A program made the position numbers and the translations under genes. The notes beneath the pieces were generated by a model that searched no databases, was not told the origin of the DNA, and was given only the letters and a program-made list of their open reading frames with translations. This document shows positions 46,618 through 57,720 of a DNA stretch of 64,000 nucleotides, one piece after another (positions within the stretch are counted from its first letter, which is position 1; each line of letters opens with the position of its first letter). Source of the DNA: Pseudoalteromonas shioyasakiensis (GTDB taxonomy: Bacteria; Pseudomonadota; Gammaproteobacteria; Enterobacterales; Alteromonadaceae); NCBI RefSeq assembly GCF_019134595.1, contig NZ_CP077770.1, positions 826,001 to 890,000 on the forward strand. Reading direction: 5' to 3'.

Positions 46618-46633
46618 CTGTTTGTTTATACAG
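46618..46633. promoter_or_regulatory. LexA (SOS) box of rumAB
   Basis: CTGTTTGTTTATACAG fits CTGT-N8-ACAG exactly, 29 bp upstream of the rumA start. DNA damage should induce rumA. Confidence 0.88.
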
Positions 46634-47228
46634 TATCTAATGCTATGCTGATTTCTACAAGTAAAATTGTAGGTAAACTGTAGTTGTTCGAGTAACACGT
46701 TGTGTCGTGGGTGATTTCTTTTTTGTGTTGAAAAGCTTGATATGGGGGATCGCTCGTCCTCGTCAAAGCCTGCAAGGCTTGGACAATACTGCTTCTGCCT
46801 ACTGCTCTTGTTTCTGTTACTGCTCCTGTTACTGCTACTGGTTAACGCATGGGTCGAGTAACCGTCAGATAAGGCTTGTTGAACCCTTCGAAAAGGGTTT
46901 CAAAACAGTTAGTAAAATTCTGCTTCGTATTGAATTTACTGGCTTAAAGCGAAGTAAGGAGCATCATTAAAATGCTCAGTCGAACTCAGTTCAAGCCTTT
47001 TGCGACCGTTTGAAAAGGGGTTGGCTAAGCCATACGTAAAGGGTATCGGTAAGGGTTACCTAAAGGGTTTAGCTAAGGCTTTCTGAAAGGCTTAGCCAAA
47101 GCCTTCATACATGGGTTCAACCATTAGAAAGATTAAAAAAACGCTGAGGTATCCAAGGTGCATTTAGAAAAACCTGTGGCACAGTGAAATAACTCAAAGC
47201 GAACAATAGAATTGAAGAGGAACTATCA
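46634..47228. other. Structured noncoding region between rumA and the exonuclease gene
   Basis: 595 bp with no convincing gene. It has a run of about 50 bp built from ctgTTACTGCTcctg words (46,795-46,842), a hairpin AACCCTT/AAGGGTT (46,882-46,899), and clustered aaagGGTT and gGCTTAGCC words (46,995-47,105) including a stem GCTAAGgCTTT / AAAGgCTTAGC. Could be an RNA or protein-binding array. Confidence 0.5.
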
Positions 47229-48137
47229 ATGACAAGAGCCCCTGCGCCATTTCCGCTAGAGCGCCTCGCGGATATCCCAGAAAGACCAGAAGATTTTAGA
47301 TTGCTGGAGCGTATTCCATTAACGCGTGAGCCGCAGTCCTGGCCACTTGAACTATCTCCTGTAGTAGGTGACGAACAGCCAATGGTGCTGCTCGATACAG
47401 AGACAACCGGACTGTCTGCCGATGATGAGTCCATTATTGAGCTTGGTATGGTTAAGGTGCTTTACAGCCCCTCTGCTCAGCGGATTGTGTCGATTGTTGA
47501 TGTGATCAGCTTGTATGAAGAGCCCGGCAAGCCAATCCCCGAGCTGATTACCGACTTAACCGGTATCACCGATGATATGGTGCAAGGCCAGCACATTGAT
47601 GATTCACTGGTAGCGAGTTGGTTATCCGATGATCCGCTGGTGGTTGCACACAATGCACAGTTTGATCGTCCTTTCTTTGAAAAGCGGTTTGCCGCATTAG
47701 GCCATCTATCTTGGGCCTGTTCAGCCAGTGGCATAGATTGGAAGGCGCTGGGTTTTGAAAGTCGAAAACTTGAGTACCTGCTGCTTCGCTTAGGTTGGTT
47801 TTATGAAGGACACCGAGCCGCAACCGATTGTTTGGCGATGGCCTGGTTGTTTCATTTGTTGCCCGAGTCCGTTGCAAACTTGTTGTCTGAAGCAGACAGG
47901 CGAACTGTGTTAGTTCGTGCGTTTGGTGCGCCATTTGACGTAAAGGACTATTTAAAAGAGCGTGGTTACCGCTGGCATGACGGTGTTAAAGGTGCCAACA
48001 AACATTGGTGGCGCGAAATCAGCGAAGACGAGTTGCCGCAGGAACAAACTTACCTGGATGATTTGTATCATCGTGGCTCAGAATATGCCCACTATGACTA
48101 CAAAGATGCCCGCAATCGATTTAAAGCTTTGTCATAG
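47229..48137 (+). CDS. DEDDh 3'-5' exonuclease (s024 of SXT-type ICEs)
   Basis: 302 residues. Exo I 'VLLDTETTGLSADDESIIEL' (two acidic residues, about 55-60), Exo II 'VAHNAQFDRPFF', Exo III 'HRAATDCLAMAW' (H-x4-D) give the DnaQ-like fold; the final about 70 residues hold 'ERGYRWHDGVKGANKHWW', seen in ICE and plasmid members. Backbone gene of unknown role, perhaps in DNA processing during transfer. Confidence 0.88.
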   Translation: MTRAPAPFPLERLADIPERPEDFRLLERIPLTREPQSWPLELSPVVGDEQPMVLLDTETTGLSADDESIIELGMVKVLYSPSAQRIVSIVDVISLYEEPGKPIPELITDLTGITDDMVQGQHIDDSLVASWLSDDPLVVAHNAQFDRPFFEKRFAALGHLSWACSASGIDWKALGFESRKLEYLLLRLGWFYEGHRAATDCLAMAWLFHLLPESVANLLSEADRRTVLVRAFGAPFDVKDYLKERGYRWHDGVKGANKHWWREISEDELPQEQTYLDDLYHRGSEYAHYDYKDARNRFKALS

Positions 48138-48210
48138 CCCCTTGCATATTTGAAAACCCCTGGAAAATGGAAAGTGAACTCATAGTTTAACCAACAAGAG
48201 GAATCTTTCC

Positions 48211-48510
48211 ATGTACCAAGACACCTACATTGAATACTGGGGCGAAATCTTCGTCTCTGCCCGCATCATTGAATTTGGCATCACGTTCGAGCGCTTTCTT
48301 AAAGATCCATGGAAGCATTTTATGTCCTGTGGCCAAGAGTCTGCCCCAGACGCGATTGCTGAAGGGATGCTGCCATTGCTACCAGCCCAGGCAGAAGTTG
48401 CTAGGCGTGTTCGAGAGAGTGAGCAACGAGCCCTGATCTCTACAGAGTCGGACAACGGGGTATCGCATCGCGGCAACATCGTGGTGCCACTGGTTCGGGT
48501 AGCGCATTGA
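48211..48510 (+). CDS. Small conserved ICE protein (s025 type)
   Basis: 99 residues, soluble, no known motif. Starts MYQDTYIEYWGEIFVSARII; ribosome-binding site agagga 11 bp upstream. Position between the exonuclease and WYL genes matches s025 of SXT. Function unknown. Confidence 0.65.
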   Translation: MYQDTYIEYWGEIFVSARIIEFGITFERFLKDPWKHFMSCGQESAPDAIAEGMLPLLPAQAEVARRVRESEQRALISTESDNGVSHRGNIVVPLVRVAH

Positions 48511-48828
48511 TAGCGGCTATCAGCATTGGCACAAAACAAGGTCTTCACGCTCATGACTCAGCGGCAATTGCAATCAAGATCAAAAAGTTGCCGCTTAGTC
48601 TTCCCTACAAAATAATTTGTGATAGGATGATACCTAATAAAATTAATTAGGTTGAAGCCTATTCAGTGTTTTATGGCCATCTGTCCAGCTTCAACCAGTA
48701 GAGATTGTTAAGTCATTGCGGATGAAGAGCAGCATTGAGTGATGCTTTTCAATGTGATTACGCGATGTCGGTCCTTACTTTATAAACAGAATTTTTAAGA
48801 AACTGGTTGAATTGGATAAACAAGACGC
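48511..48828. other. Region upstream of the WYL regulator
   Basis: 318 bp without a gene. Contains an inverted repeat CCTAAT / ATTAGG at 48,634-48,652 next to promoter-like AT-rich DNA; it may be an operator for the WYL protein. Confidence 0.4.
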
Positions 48829-49782
48829 ATGACAAATGATGGTCTGAAACAAACGGTAGCAGCGAGTTCACTCGCTCAAGAAGGCGCGAAAGGAAAGCCA
48901 GATAGGCTTTCGCAGATAGCGCAGTTGCCACAAGCAACCAGGGATCGCATTGCCCATATCGATTTCACCTTATTGTTTAAGGGAGAGGCGGTACGGGCAG
49001 ATTTAGTCGATCGCTTCAGCATAGCGGCCGCACAAGCAACGAAAGACTTCACAATGTACCGAGAGCTTGCACCAGGCAACATTGAGTATGACCAAAAGCT
49101 CAAGTTGCATAAGCGTGGTGAAGCATTTGAATCCTTGTTCGACTACGACGTTGTGAGAACACTGGCAACCATTAGCCAAGGGTACGGTGATGGCTTCACT
49201 GGAAAGGTAAAACCACCCCTTGCTTGTGAAGCGCCTTATCACCTTAACAAACCGAGTTTATCGATAGTGGCGAAAGTCACCGAGGCCATACACAAAGGCA
49301 AAGCCTTGTGTATCACCTATGTATCGTTATCGAGCGGTGAAACCACGCGTGAAATTGTGCCGCATACGCTGGTGGACAATGGCCTGCGTTGGCATGTTCG
49401 TGGTTTTGACCGCAAGCATGGTGAGTTCCGTGACTTTGTACTGACCCGAATTAAAGCAGCGGTTGTGCTTGAAGACTCAAGGTTATCTGAAGCTGAGCTC
49501 GAAACCCAAGATCGGCAATGGAACCGCTTTGTAGAGCTAGAGTTAGTGCCGCACCCACGCATCGAGCACAGCGAAGCGATAGAGCTGGACTATGGCATGA
49601 CGGGTGGCGTTCTAAAGGTTGAGATTAGGGCTGCAACCGCTGGGTATTTGCTTCGCCAATGGCATGTGGATTGTACCAAAGCACACAGCCTTCAAGGCAC
49701 TGAATACCAACTTTGGTTAAAGAATACTCCGACACTCTACGGGGTCGGAAATTTGAATTTAGCTCCAGGGTTTAACGAATGA
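48829..49782 (+). CDS. WYL-domain transcriptional regulator (s026 type)
   Basis: 317 residues. An N-terminal winged-helix-like region (about 20-110), a WYL domain (about 150-215, 'KALCITYVSLSSGETTREIV', 'NGLRWHVRGFDRKHGEFRDF') and a WCX-like C-terminal domain. The layout is that of BrxR/CapW, WYL repressors that control anti-phage systems and react to nucleic-acid ligands. Immediately upstream of the defence island, 59 bp before hsdM. Confidence 0.82.
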   Translation: MTNDGLKQTVAASSLAQEGAKGKPDRLSQIAQLPQATRDRIAHIDFTLLFKGEAVRADLVDRFSIAAAQATKDFTMYRELAPGNIEYDQKLKLHKRGEAFESLFDYDVVRTLATISQGYGDGFTGKVKPPLACEAPYHLNKPSLSIVAKVTEAIHKGKALCITYVSLSSGETTREIVPHTLVDNGLRWHVRGFDRKHGEFRDFVLTRIKAAVVLEDSRLSEAELETQDRQWNRFVELELVPHPRIEHSEAIELDYGMTGGVLKVEIRAATAGYLLRQWHVDCTKAHSLQGTEYQLWLKNTPTLYGVGNLNLAPGFNE

Positions 49783-49841
49783 TGTTCGACGACAGTGAAC
49801 ATTGCGTAACCAATAAACGAATTAAAAGCAGGAATTAATAG

Positions 49842-51422
49842 ATGACAAGTTTACAACAACGTGCCGAACTTCAACGCCAAATATGGGCGATTGCTAACGA
49901 TGTTCGAGGCTCAGTGGATGGTTGGGATTTTAAACAATATGTACTGGGTACGCTGTTCTACCGTTTTATCAGTGAAAACTTTGTCAACTACATCACAGGC
50001 GGAGATGAGAGCGTTAAATATGCTGCCATGTCTGACGATGACGAAAACATCAAGTTTGCTAAAGAAGATGCCATTAAAACCAAAGGCTATTTTCTTTACC
50101 CTAGCCAGTTGTTTAGCAATGTGGCGGCTAATGCGCATAAGAACGAAAATTTAAATACGGATTTGGCAGCAATTTTTGCTGCAATCGAAAACTCAGCCAA
50201 TGGCTATGATTCAGAAAAAGACATCAAAGGCTTGTTTGCGGATTTTGATACCACCAGTAATCGTCTGGGTAATACGGTAGAGGCAAAAAACAAACGCCTG
50301 GCAGCCGTGTTAAAAGGCGTGGCAGGTTTAACCTTCGGTAATTTTGAAGACAACCAAATTGATTTATTTGGTGATGCCTATGAGTTCCTGATTTCAAACT
50401 ATGCCGCCAATGCGGGTAAATCCGGTGGCGAATTTTTCACCCCCCAGCACGTTTCAAAATTGATCGCGCAGCTGGCCATGCACGGCCAAACCAGTGTGAA
50501 TAAAATTTATGACCCTGCGGCGGGTTCGGGCTCGTTGCTGTTACAAGCTAAAAAGCACTTTGATGCGCATATCATTGAAGATGGCTTTTTTGGTCAAGAG
50601 CTCAACCACACCACCTATAACTTGGCGCGTATGAATATGTTTTTGCACAACATTAACTACGACAAGTTTAATATTCAGTTGGGTGATACCTTAACCGAAC
50701 CGCACTTTTTAGATGACAAACCGTTTGATGCCATTGTCTCTAACCCGCCTTATTCAGTGAAATGGATTGGTAGCGACGACCCAACCCTAATCAACGATGA
50801 CCGCTTTGCGCCCGCAGGTGTGCTTGCACCCAAATCAAAAGCCGACTTTGCCTTTGTGCTACATGCTCTAAGTTACCTATCAAGCAAAGGTCGCGCAGCC
50901 ATTGTTTGCTTCCCAGGTATTTTTTACCGTGGTGGTGCTGAGCAAAAAATTCGCCAGTACTTGGTTGATAACAACTATGTCGAAACCGTGATTTCACTGG
51001 CACCTAACTTGTTTTTTGGCACCACCATTGCCGTGAATATATTGGTGCTGTCGAAACACAAAACTGACACCACCACCCAGTTTATTGATGCCAGCGGTTT
51101 GTTTAAAAAAGAAACCAATAACAACGTTTTAACGGACAACGACGACGAAAAAAATCCGGGTCATATACAGCAAATCATGAAAGTGTTTGCTAGCAAAGAA
51201 AACGTGGATCATTTTGCTAAATCGGTTGATTTGGATGTTATCGCAGGCAATAGCTACAACCTGTCGGTAAGTAGTTATGTGGAAGCGAAAGACAACCGCG
51301 AGCTAGTGGACATTACAGAGCTTAATGCAGAGCTTAAAACCACTGTCGCTAAAATTGATGCGCTTCGCAGTGATATTGACGCCATTGTAGCGGAAATTGA
51401 AGGTGAGGAGCTTGAAGCATGA
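49842..51422 (+). CDS. hsdM: Type I restriction-modification methyltransferase subunit
   Basis: 526 residues. N-terminal HsdM_N (about 5-140), N6-adenine methylase core with SAM site '[16 protein letters not shown]' (about 224) and catalytic '[11 protein letters not shown]' (NPPY, about 303), and a coiled C-terminal tail. With HsdS it methylates adenine in a bipartite site. First gene of the operon; its stop overlaps hsdS (ATGA). Confidence 0.96.
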   Translation: MTSLQQRAELQRQIWAIANDVRGSVDGWDFKQYVLGTLFYRFISENFVNYITGGDESVKYAAMSDDDENIKFAKEDAIKTKGYFLYPSQLFSNVAANAHKNENLNTDLAAIFAAIENSANGYDSEKDIKGLFADFDTTSNRLGNTVEAKNKRLAAVLKGVAGLTFGNFEDNQIDLFGDAYEFLISNYAANAGKSGGEFFTPQHVSKLIAQLAMHGQTSVNKIYDPAAGSGSLLLQAKKHFDAHIIEDGFFGQELNHTTYNLARMNMFLHNINYDKFNIQLGDTLTEPHFLDDKPFDAIVSNPPYSVKWIGSDDPTLINDDRFAPAGVLAPKSKADFAFVLHALSYLSSKGRAAIVCFPGIFYRGGAEQKIRQYLVDNNYVETVISLAPNLFFGTTIAVNILVLSKHKTDTTTQFIDASGLFKKETNNNVLTDNDDEKNPGHIQQIMKVFASKENVDHFAKSVDLDVIAGNSYNLSVSSYVEAKDNRELVDITELNAELKTTVAKIDALRSDIDAIVAEIEGEELEA

Positions 51423-52651
51423 TTCAGTTGAACTATTTAGAGAAACTCTTGGGCGGTGTAGATGTTGAGTGGCTGCCATTAGGGAATTTAGCAGAAATTG
51501 GCACTGGTAAGTCAAATAGGCAAGATGAGACTGAAGATGGTGAATATCCATTCTATGTTCGTTCAAAAAATATATTGAGATCAAGTACTTTTCAATTTGA
51601 TGAAAAAGCGATTGTAGTCCCAGGAGAAGGAGGGATCGGAGACATATTTCATTTTGTAGAAGGTAAATATGCTTTGCATCAAAGGGCCTATAGAATAAAG
51701 GCTACGAGTGATGTTCTAGATACAAAATTCCTGTACCACTTTATGTCTTCAAAATTTAAGCAATATATTTTGATGAAAAGTGTTGGCGCAACATCAATCT
51801 CAATAAGAAAGCCAATGCTAGAGGGATTTCAAATCCCCATTCCATGCCCTGATAACCCAGAAAAATCGCTGGCAATACAAGCAGAAATAGTACGCATTCT
51901 GGACGCATTTACCGCCATGACCGCCGAGCTGACCGCCGAGCTTAACCTACGGAAAAAACAATACAACTACTACCGCGACCAGTTGCTAAGTTTTGACCTG
52001 TCTGCCGATCAGGCAGGAGAGGGTGAAGTTGAGTGGAAGACGTTGGGTGATGTTACTAAAAAATGGTATTCAGGTGGAACACCTAAGGCCGGCAATCCAG
52101 AATTTTACGAATACGGTGATATACCATGGCTTAGAACTCAGGAAGTAAAGTTTGCTGATATTTTCGACACAGATGTAAAAGTAACTCCAGCTGCTTTGCA
52201 AAACTCATCAGCCAAATGGATACCTGAAAATTGCGTGATAATTGCTATTTCTGGAGCAACTGCTGGTAGATCTGGAGTAAATAAGATTCCTCTAACAACT
52301 AATCAGCACTGTGGATGTTTGGAAATCGACGATAAAAAAGCTCTATACAGATACGTCTTTCATTGGGTTAGTTTCAATTATGAAAACATAAAAGCTCTAG
52401 GACAAGGTGCAAGAGGAGATCTAAATTCGACAATCATTAAGAACTTTAAGTTACCTGTTCCTTATGCAAATGATCCTGCGAAATCATTGGCCGAGCAGGC
52501 GCGAATTGTAGCGATATTGGATAAATTCGATACCTTAACAACTTCGCTGCAAGAAGGTCTCCCCCGCGAAATTGAGTTACGCCAAAAGCAATACGAGTAT
52601 TATCGTGATCTGTTGTTGAGCTTCCCGAAATCTGAAGAGGCAGTTGCTTAA
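51419..52651 (+). CDS. hsdS: Type I restriction-modification specificity subunit
   Basis: 410 residues. Two target-recognition domains (about 12-145 and 200-350), each followed by a conserved helical repeat: '[18 protein letters not shown]' (central) and '[18 protein letters not shown]' (C-terminal). The recognised DNA sequence cannot be deduced. Second in the operon. Confidence 0.95.
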   Translation: MIQLNYLEKLLGGVDVEWLPLGNLAEIGTGKSNRQDETEDGEYPFYVRSKNILRSSTFQFDEKAIVVPGEGGIGDIFHFVEGKYALHQRAYRIKATSDVLDTKFLYHFMSSKFKQYILMKSVGATSISIRKPMLEGFQIPIPCPDNPEKSLAIQAEIVRILDAFTAMTAELTAELNLRKKQYNYYRDQLLSFDLSADQAGEGEVEWKTLGDVTKKWYSGGTPKAGNPEFYEYGDIPWLRTQEVKFADIFDTDVKVTPAALQNSSAKWIPENCVIIAISGATAGRSGVNKIPLTTNQHCGCLEIDDKKALYRYVFHWVSFNYENIKALGQGARGDLNSTIIKNFKLPVPYANDPAKSLAEQARIVAILDKFDTLTTSLQEGLPREIELRQKQYEYYRDLLLSFPKSEEAVA

Positions 52652-52652
52652 T

Positions 52653-53942
52653 ATGGGTAAGGAACTAAAGGACATAGCTAACGACTTAATCAGCAAGAAT
52701 AAAAAGGTACAGTTGATCTATGCCTTTAATGGCACAGGTAAAACGCGTTTATCACGAGCTTTTAAGGAGGAAATTGTTCCTTCTACACAAAACAATGATA
52801 GTGAAGAAGATGGTGAGAAAACTCGTGATAAGTTTCTGTACTACAACGCCTTTACGGAAGACCTGTTTTATTGGGATAACGATTTAAAAGTAGATTCAAG
52901 GCCAAAGTTAAAAATACAACCAAATACTTTTACGGGTTGGTTGATAGACTTGTTAAAAGAGTTGGGCGAAGACGGCAACATCGCTACAAACTTTCAACGT
53001 TATACGGGTAGCAAAGCTACTCCAATATTCAATGAAAAATACAAAGCTAAAATTGATGAAAAGGAAGTAACGATACCTGCGTTTTCTGAGGTCACTTTTC
53101 AAGTCGCCGCAAATGAACCTGTCAACTATGAGCCAGGTACTGCCGCGACTGATGGTGTCGAAAATGTCGTTCAGGGTAAATACGAAGTAATAAAAATTTC
53201 AAAAGGTGAGGAAAGTAACTTTGTATGGAGTGTTATGTACACTCTTTTACAACAAGTTGTTTCCACCCTTAATGAGCCAGATGTTACTAATAGAATTACT
53301 GATAAGTTTGATGCTTTAGAATACGTATTTATTGATGATCCAGTGAGTTCATTGGATGATAGTCATTTAATTGAATTAGCGGTTGATTTAGCAGGTTTGA
53401 TCAAGTCTAGTACGTCAGACTTAAAATTTATCATAACAACGCATAGTCCCCTTTTTTATAATGTGCTCTGCAATGAGCTCAATAATAAGGCTTATCAAAA
53501 GCAGGCCGATGGTACTTTCAAACCAATCTATAAGCCAAATAAGGAATTTCAAAAATACCGATTAGAAAAGCTGGCTGATGGTGATTTTGAACTACCTGAA
53601 CAACCGACAGACTCGCCGTTTTCTTATCACTTATTCCTTCTAAATGAGCTTCAGAAAGCCATTAATGACAGACAAATCAGAAAGTATCATTTTAGTCTTC
53701 TGAGAAATGTTCTTGAGAAAATGGCCACTTTCCTAGGTTATAACTATTGGCCTGCACTTCTTCAAAAATCTCAAGACGGAAAGCCAGATCCATTCGCCAA
53801 TAGAATCCTTAATTTATCCAGCCACTCTGCTCATGCTGGCGACGAGATCTCGGATCTAGAAGATAAAGACAAGGATAAATTAGAAACCTTGGTTGGTTAC
53901 TTAATAAACACTTATGGATTCAAGAAGCAGGAATTACAATGA
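52653..53942 (+). CDS. PrrC-like ABC-ATPase with C-terminal HEPN-type RNase motif (putative anticodon nuclease)
   Basis: 429 residues from ATG 52,653, one base after the hsdS stop. Walker A '[15 protein letters not shown]' (about 25-39), ABC signature-like '[12 protein letters not shown]' (about 187), Walker B '[16 protein letters not shown]' (about 225), His switch 'ITTHSPLFY'. The C-terminal part has 'LLRNVLEK' (R-x3-E, about 350-354) and 'RILNLSSH' (R-x6-H, about 383-390), fitting the HEPN/ACNase active site of PrrC and RloC. There is no long coiled-coil zinc hook, so it is PrrC-like in size. Placed between hsdS and hsdR as prrC is in E. coli. Overlaps hsdR (ATGA). The tRNA-nuclease role is inference. 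Confidence 0.7.
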   Translation: MGKELKDIANDLISKNKKVQLIYAFNGTGKTRLSRAFKEEIVPSTQNNDSEEDGEKTRDKFLYYNAFTEDLFYWDNDLKVDSRPKLKIQPNTFTGWLIDLLKELGEDGNIATNFQRYTGSKATPIFNEKYKAKIDEKEVTIPAFSEVTFQVAANEPVNYEPGTAATDGVENVVQGKYEVIKISKGEESNFVWSVMYTLLQQVVSTLNEPDVTNRITDKFDALEYVFIDDPVSSLDDSHLIELAVDLAGLIKSSTSDLKFIITTHSPLFYNVLCNELNNKAYQKQADGTFKPIYKPNKEFQKYRLEKLADGDFELPEQPTDSPFSYHLFLLNELQKAINDRQIRKYHFSLLRNVLEKMATFLGYNYWPALLQKSQDGKPDPFANRILNLSSHSAHAGDEISDLEDKDKDKLETLVGYLINTYGFKKQELQ

Positions 53943-56900
53943 CCAACTATAAAAGTATTGCAGAATCGAATAACTTTATTGTTTTAGATAAATATACACG
54001 ACAAGACCAAATTGCTGAGGGCTACCAGAGCGAAAGTGATTTAGAGCGTGAACTGATTCAGGACCTAAGCAACCAAGGCTATGAGTATTTACCTGCGCTA
54101 ACGACGCCAGACGCCATGCTGGCGAATGTACGCAAGCAGCTACAAGCCCTTAATAAGGTCGAGTTAACTGATGCCGAGTGGACTCGCTTTTGCGAGCAGT
54201 ATCTGAACACACCCAGCGACAATATTCTCGACAAAACCCGCAAGGTGCACAGTGACTATATCTTCGATTTTGTCTTTGATGATGGCCATATAGAAAACAT
54301 CTACCTGTTCGACAAGAAAACCATTGCGCGTAACAAAGTGCAGGTGATCAAGCAGTTTGAGCAAACGGGAAGCCATGCCAATCGGTACGATGTGACGATT
54401 TTGGTCAATGGTTTGCCTTTGGTGCAAATTGAACTGAAAAAGCGTGGTGTGGCGATCCGTGAGGCGTTTAACCAAATACATCGCTACAGCAAAGAAAGTT
54501 TTAATGCAGAGAACTCGTTGTACAAGTTCTTGCAGTTGTTTGTGATCTCGAATGGCACCGACACGCGCTATTTTGCCAATACCACTAAGCGCGACAAAAA
54601 CAGCTTCGACTTCACGATGAACTGGGCGAAGTCAGACAATACGCTGATCAAGGATTTAAAAGACTTTACCGCCACTTTTTTCCAGAAAGAGACCTTACTT
54701 GAAGTGATCTTGCGTTACTCGGTATTTGATGTCAGCAATACCTTACTTGTAATGCGCCCCTACCAGATTGCGGCCACTGAGCGCATTTTATGGAAGATAA
54801 AGAGCGCGTTTAACGCTAAGAATTGGAGCAACACCGAGAGCGGCGGGTACATTTGGCACACCACGGGTTCAGGAAAAACACTCACTAGCTTTAAAGCGGC
54901 ACGTTTGGCCACCGATTTAGACTGTATCGATAAAGTCTTTTTTGTGGTGGACCGAAAAGACCTCGACTATCAGACCATGAAAGAGTACCAGCGGTTCTCA
55001 CCTGATAGTGTGAACGGTTCAGACAGTACCGCAGGGCTAAAAAGCAACCTGGATAAAGACGATAACAAGATTGTTGTTACCACAATCCAAAAGCTCAACA
55101 ACTTAATCAAAAGTGAAAGCGATTTAGCTATCTACAACAAGCAGGTTGTCTTTATTTTTGATGAGTGTCATCGAAGCCAGTTCGGTGAAGCGCAGAAAAA
55201 CCTGAAAAAGAAATTCAAAAAGTACTACCAGTTTGGCTTTACTGGTACGCCAATTTTCCCTGAAAACGCCTTGGGTGCTGAAACCACGGGCAGCGTGTTT
55301 GGCCAGCAGTTGCACACTTATGTGATCACTGACGCCATTCGTGATGAAAAAGTACTCAAGTTCAAAGTGGACTATAACGATGTTCGTCCTCAATTTAAGA
55401 GCATTGAGACTGAGCAGGATGATAAGAAGCTCAGTGCGGCGGAGAACAAGAAAGCTTTCTTACATCCAATGCGCATTCGTGAAATCTCGCAGTATATTCT
55501 GAACCATTTTAACCAGAAAACGCATCGAGCCTATTCTGGTGCCAAAGGGTTTAACGCCATGTTTGCGGTCAGTAGTGTTGATGCAGCGAAAGCGTACTAT
55601 GAAACCTTTAAAACATTGCAGGCCGAGGCCGAAAATGGACCTACAAGTAAACCTCTGCGTATTGCGACTATCTTCTCATTTGCTGCCAATGAAGAGCAGG
55701 ACGCCATTGGTGATATTTTAGATGAGAGTTTTGAAGTCAGTGCCATGAACAGCAGCGCAAAAGAGTTTTTGAGCGCCGCGATTAACGATTACAACGCCAT
55801 GTTTAAATCTAACTATGGCGTGGACAGTAATGGTTTTCAGAATTATTACCGTGACCTTGCCCAGCGAGTTAAGAATCAAGAAATTGATCTACTCATAGTG
55901 GTCGGTATGTTTTTAACGGGCTTTGATGCGCCTACGCTTAACACCTTGTTTGTTGATAAGAATTTGCGCTATCACGGCTTGATGCAGGCGTTTTCTCGAA
56001 CTAACCGCATTTATGATGCGACTAAGACCTTTGGCAATATTGTTACCTTCCGGGACTTAGAGCAGGCAACCATTGATGCCATCACCTTGTTTGGTGACAA
56101 AAACACCAAAAACGTGGTGTTGGAGAAGAGCTACAAAGAATACATGGAAGGCTTTAACGATATTGCTACTGGCCAAGCGCGTCGAGGTTTTGTTGATATC
56201 GTAAAAGAGCTGCAAGAACGTTTTCCAAACCCAGAAAATATTGAAAAAGAACAAGATAAAAAAGAATTTGCCAAGCTGTTTGGTGAATACCTAAAAGCAG
56301 AAAATATTTTACAAAACTACGATGAGTTTGCTGGATTAAAAGCGCTGCAAAGCTTAGATACCAGTGATGAACAAGCTGTTGAAGAGTTCAAGTCAAAGTA
56401 CTATCTGGACGATGCTGACATCGAGGCAATGCAAACCATCGATATGCCAAGCGAGCGTGCTATTCAAGATTATCGCTCTACCTACAACGATACCCGCGAC
56501 TGGTTGCGACGCGATAAAGAAGGTCAGGACAAAGATAAGTCAACGGTAGACTGGGACGATGTGGTCTTTGAAATTGATTTGCTTAAATCCCAAGAAATAA
56601 ACCTCGATTACATTCTTGAACTGATTTTTGATCACAATAAGAAGAACAAGAGCAAAGAAGGCTTGATTGAAGAAGTTCGTCGTATGATCCGCGGTAGCCT
56701 TGGCAATAGAGCGAAAGAGAGCTTGGTGGTTGATTTTATTAATCAGACAAACCTAGATGAGATCAATGACAAGGCCAGCATTATCGACGCTTTCTTCAAA
56801 TTCGCCCAGGCGGAGCAGAAGCGCGAAGCCGATGCCATTATTGCCTCTGAAAAGCTCAATATCGATGCTGCCAAACGCTATATTGCGTCATCACTCAAAC

Positions 56901-57052
56901 GTGAGTACGCCTCTGAAAATGGCACAGCACTGAATGAGGCGCTGCCCAAACTTAGCCCATTGAACCCACAGTACCGAACCCAGAAGCAAACGGTTTTTCA
57001 GAAAATTGCCGCTTTTGTTGAAAAATTCAAAGGTGTGGGTGGGCAGATATAA
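53939..57052 (+). CDS. hsdR: Type I restriction-modification endonuclease subunit
   Basis: 1,037 residues. N-terminal PD-(D/E)xK nuclease with '[10 protein letters not shown]' (about 160-170), SF2 translocase with Walker A '[12 protein letters not shown]' (about 307), 'DECHRSQFG' (about 409), 'GFTGTPIF', '[15 protein letters not shown]' and 'QAFSRTNRI'. Cuts unmodified DNA after translocation. Last gene of the hsdM-hsdS-prrC-like-hsdR operon. Confidence 0.96.
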   Translation: MTNYKSIAESNNFIVLDKYTRQDQIAEGYQSESDLERELIQDLSNQGYEYLPALTTPDAMLANVRKQLQALNKVELTDAEWTRFCEQYLNTPSDNILDKTRKVHSDYIFDFVFDDGHIENIYLFDKKTIARNKVQVIKQFEQTGSHANRYDVTILVNGLPLVQIELKKRGVAIREAFNQIHRYSKESFNAENSLYKFLQLFVISNGTDTRYFANTTKRDKNSFDFTMNWAKSDNTLIKDLKDFTATFFQKETLLEVILRYSVFDVSNTLLVMRPYQIAATERILWKIKSAFNAKNWSNTESGGYIWHTTGSGKTLTSFKAARLATDLDCIDKVFFVVDRKDLDYQTMKEYQRFSPDSVNGSDSTAGLKSNLDKDDNKIVVTTIQKLNNLIKSESDLAIYNKQVVFIFDECHRSQFGEAQKNLKKKFKKYYQFGFTGTPIFPENALGAETTGSVFGQQLHTYVITDAIRDEKVLKFKVDYNDVRPQFKSIETEQDDKKLSAAENKKAFLHPMRIREISQYILNHFNQKTHRAYSGAKGFNAMFAVSSVDAAKAYYETFKTLQAEAENGPTSKPLRIATIFSFAANEEQDAIGDILDESFEVSAMNSSAKEFLSAAINDYNAMFKSNYGVDSNGFQNYYRDLAQRVKNQEIDLLIVVGMFLTGFDAPTLNTLFVDKNLRYHGLMQAFSRTNRIYDATKTFGNIVTFRDLEQATIDAITLFGDKNTKNVVLEKSYKEYMEGFNDIATGQARRGFVDIVKELQERFPNPENIEKEQDKKEFAKLFGEYLKAENILQNYDEFAGLKALQSLDTSDEQAVEEFKSKYYLDDADIEAMQTIDMPSERAIQDYRSTYNDTRDWLRRDKEGQDKDKSTVDWDDVVFEIDLLKSQEINLDYILELIFDHNKKNKSKEGLIEEVRRMIRGSLGNRAKESLVVDFINQTNLDEINDKASIIDAFFKFAQAEQKREADAIIASEKLNIDAAKRYIASSLKREYASENGTALNEALPKLSPLNPQYRTQKQTVFQKIAAFVEKFKGVGGQI

Positions 57053-57156
57053 AAAATGACGATCTATTTAAGCGCCGCTCGCTTGCTCGATGATATAGAT
57101 TTTACAGAATCTATTCTTTTGGTGAGTAGCGTTTATTTAGGTTTAAGGGTGGTTTT

Positions 57157-57720
57157 ATGACAGGAAATAATGAAGGTTTGTCGCTAGCTAGACTACTAAT
57201 GGTCTTGAGCAGTATGTCCCCACTATTCATTCTTTGGGCAATTAAGGGGTGGGGAATAAAAGGTATTTCGGAAGTATATTTTCTTTCTTTCTGCCTTTTT
57301 TTTATTACGGTGCCAAATTTATTCTTGTGGTTCCGCGTAAGATTAGTAAAAAAAAGAAAAGATCGGCGAGAATTGACCGCTGGCGATTGTGAGGATCACA
57401 GAGATCATCTACTTGTTTACCTTTTTGCTATGTTACTTCCTTTCTATAGTGTCAATATCGATAGTATTAGAGACTTAGCGGGTCATGTGGCGGCAATAAC
57501 GTTCATTGTATTTCTGTTTTGGCATCTGAATATGCATTATATGAACATTTTTTGGGCCATGAAGGGGTTCAGGGTATATACGTTGAAACCTGATACAGAA
57601 AATAACTCTATTAGTGGCAGAATTCCTGTCGTATTAATCACAAAGCGCTCTCATATTGTCAAAGGAGAGAAAATTTCAGCTTACAGGCTTAGCCAAACGG
57701 TATTTTTAGAGGATGAATAA
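57157..57720 (+). CDS. kwaA: Kiwa defence membrane protein KwaA-like
   Basis: 187 residues with four predicted membrane helices (about 8-32, 38-62, 85-103, 109-134) and a soluble C-terminal tail of about 50 residues ('ISGRIPVVLITKRSHIVKG'). Topology, size and the direct partner match KwaA of the two-gene Kiwa anti-phage system, in which KwaA sits in the membrane and responds to phage attachment. KwaA sequences vary, so the call depends mainly on KwaB next door (TAATG overlap). Confidence 0.7.
   Translation: MTGNNEGLSLARLLMVLSSMSPLFILWAIKGWGIKGISEVYFLSFCLFFITVPNLFLWFRVRLVKKRKDRRELTAGDCEDHRDHLLVYLFAMLLPFYSVNIDSIRDLAGHVAAITFIVFLFWHLNMHYMNIFWAMKGFRVYTLKPDTENNSISGRIPVVLITKRSHIVKGEKISAYRLSQTVFLEDE

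Noticed and set aside
46707..46970. 87-codon frame upstream of the exonuclease gene
   Set aside because: Low-complexity Cys/Tyr repeats from the TTACTGCT DNA repeats, no ribosome-binding site, no family resemblance.
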